A DNA stretch of 6,988 bases, taken from the NCBI GenBank assembly GCA_020725985.1, contig DYTM01000072.1, positions 1-6,988 on the forward strand. The letters are read 5' to 3'. Each line of letters opens with the position of its first letter. Position 1 is the stretch's first letter. Of this stretch, positions 6,151 through 6,988 are shown in pieces. The notes beneath the pieces are model-generated. The model was not told the origin of the DNA. It saw only the letters and a program-made list of their open reading frames with translations, and did no database searches. Source of the DNA: Methanomassiliicoccus sp. (GTDB lineage: Archaea; Thermoplasmatota; Thermoplasmata; Methanomassiliicoccales; JACIVX01). The position numbers and the translations under genes are program-made.

Positions 6151-6988
6151 CCGATCTCGGGCAGAGGCTGGACGAGAGCGTGAACGCCCGCATCATCGCA
6201 GCCATTCGGGACCTCGGACCCGACGCATTCAAGGAGCTGGCAGTCGAGTTGCTGGAGAAGATAAATCTCAAGGTGACAGCCGCCGCCCTCGCGGACGATG
6301 TCGTCCTTGCAGAGGGAGAGGGAAGGGAGGGGAAGTACCTCGTCATGGTTTCCCGGCGGGCCGAGGATGCCTCGGTCTCGGGGCTCAGGCGGGTGAAGGA
6401 GAAGGCCAGTCGGGAGGGAAGGCTGGCGGCGTTGATCGTCCTCGGGGAGATGGACAAGGAGTGTGCCGACTTCGCCGAATCCAACAGGATCACCTTTGCG
6501 GACAGGCAGAAGCTTCTGGCTCTTCTGAGGAAGTACGGGATCGCGGACCGGCTTCTGAAGGACATCGACCGCCGGATACTCGAGAGCGAGGGAGCGAGGT
6601 ACCTCCCGAGCATCGGTCGGTTGGACGACATCCTCGAGGCCGCCGAATCGGACATCCAGCACGGTCGCTACGCTGACGCGCTGAAGCAGCTCGACGACGC
6701 CCTCGAGATCAAGCCGAACCTTTTCCTCGCATGGCAGAGGAAGGCCGCTGCTCTCATGGCCCTGGGGGAGAACGAGAAGGCGCTCGAGGCGTGCAGGAAG
6801 TCGTTGGAGATCAGGTCGACCGAGCCCCTCACCTGGTACATTCAGGGGCTCATTCTCAACCGGCTGGGGGACCTGAGGGGGGAGATCGAGGCGTACGACG
6901 CTGCGCTCAAGCTCTCTCCCAGGATGCCCTCTGCGCTCATCAATAAGGGAGCGTCCCTTTTCCAGACGGGGAAGCTGGAGGAGGCGCT
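6147..6988 (+). CDS. TPR protein with N-terminal degenerate Mrr-like (PD-(D/E)XK fold) domain; 3' end cut by window edge
   Basis: Open from ATG 6147 to the right edge, giving 280 residues so far. Residues 26-132 follow the pattern of Mrr-type restriction-endonuclease-like domains: helix DAFKELAVELLEKINLKV, a strand with Asp50-Asp51 (ADDVVLAEG), a strand KYLVMVSRR, a helix, a strand LAALIVLGE (93-101), and the closing RITFADRQKLLALLRKYGI-like segment. The catalytic E-X-K position reads Val-Ser-Arg (68-70) rather than Glu-Cys-Lys, so nuclease activity is doubtful. From about residue 160 there are at least three TPRs, for example GRYADALKQLDDALEIKPN, GENEKALEACRKSLEI and GDLRGEIEAYDAALKLSP, with a fourth starting at the edge. 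The start overlaps the previous stop (ATGA), implying coupling. The domain call is pattern-based; the TPR call is secure. Cellular role unknown. Confidence 0.85.
   Translation, partial: MTDLGQRLDESVNARIIAAIRDLGPDAFKELAVELLEKINLKVTAAALADDVVLAEGEGREGKYLVMVSRRAEDASVSGLRRVKEKASREGRLAALIVLGEMDKECADFAESNRITFADRQKLLALLRKYGIADRLLKDIDRRILESEGARYLPSIGRLDDILEAAESDIQHGRYADALKQLDDALEIKPNLFLAWQRKAAALMALGENEKALEACRKSLEIRSTEPLTWYIQGLILNRLGDLRGEIEAYDAALKLSPRMPSALINKGASLFQTGKLEEA

Noticed and set aside
5966..6676. A 236-codon plus-strand ORF
   Set aside because: It is an out-of-frame reading across the junction of the zinc-ribbon and TPR genes. Its Gly/Arg-rich low-complexity product contrasts with the clear TPR sequence in the other frame.

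Overview
The window is most likely chromosomal DNA from an archaeon. I favour the Thermoplasmata side of the Euryarchaeota, but that placement is inference. The evidence is a stand-alone archaeal-type Elp3, TATA boxes placed about 27 bp before start codons (leaderless or near-leaderless transcripts), GGTGA-type ribosome sites inside an operon, and frequent GTG/TTG starts in G+C-rich, tightly packed DNA. No rRNA, tRNA, CRISPR array, insertion sequence or long repeat was found.

Positions 1-2693 (minus strand) hold an ABC importer operon of the nitrate/sulfonate/taurine type. The order is membrane-anchored substrate-binding protein (SBP), then permease, then ATPase. The permease and ATPase overlap by ATGA, and the ATPase runs off the left edge after 244 residues. 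The substrate cannot be read from sequence. The striking point is the binding protein: its two halves are in the opposite order from the usual family, so it looks like a natural circular permutation cut inside the second lobe.

Positions 2694-2942 are the divergent control region, with TATA-like boxes for both directions and a short inverted repeat. It separates the transporter operon from a plus-strand pair: a winged-helix DNA-binding protein (2943-3395) and, directly abutting it, a 94-residue basic/acidic-tailed protein that may be an Sm-like barrel (3396-3680). The regulator is a candidate for control of the transporter, on position alone.

Positions 3756-5297 encode Elp3, the radical-SAM/acetyltransferase enzyme that starts wobble-uridine (cm5U34) modification of tRNA, with a leaderless-type promoter. 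After 46 bp come two unrecognised genes overlapping by ATGA. The first is a small zinc-ribbon protein with a TPR-like C-terminus (5344-6150). The second, cut by the right edge, has an N-terminal domain resembling a decayed Mrr-type PD-(D/E)XK nuclease followed by TPR repeats (6147-6988). The pair probably acts together as a protein-interaction module of unknown purpose.
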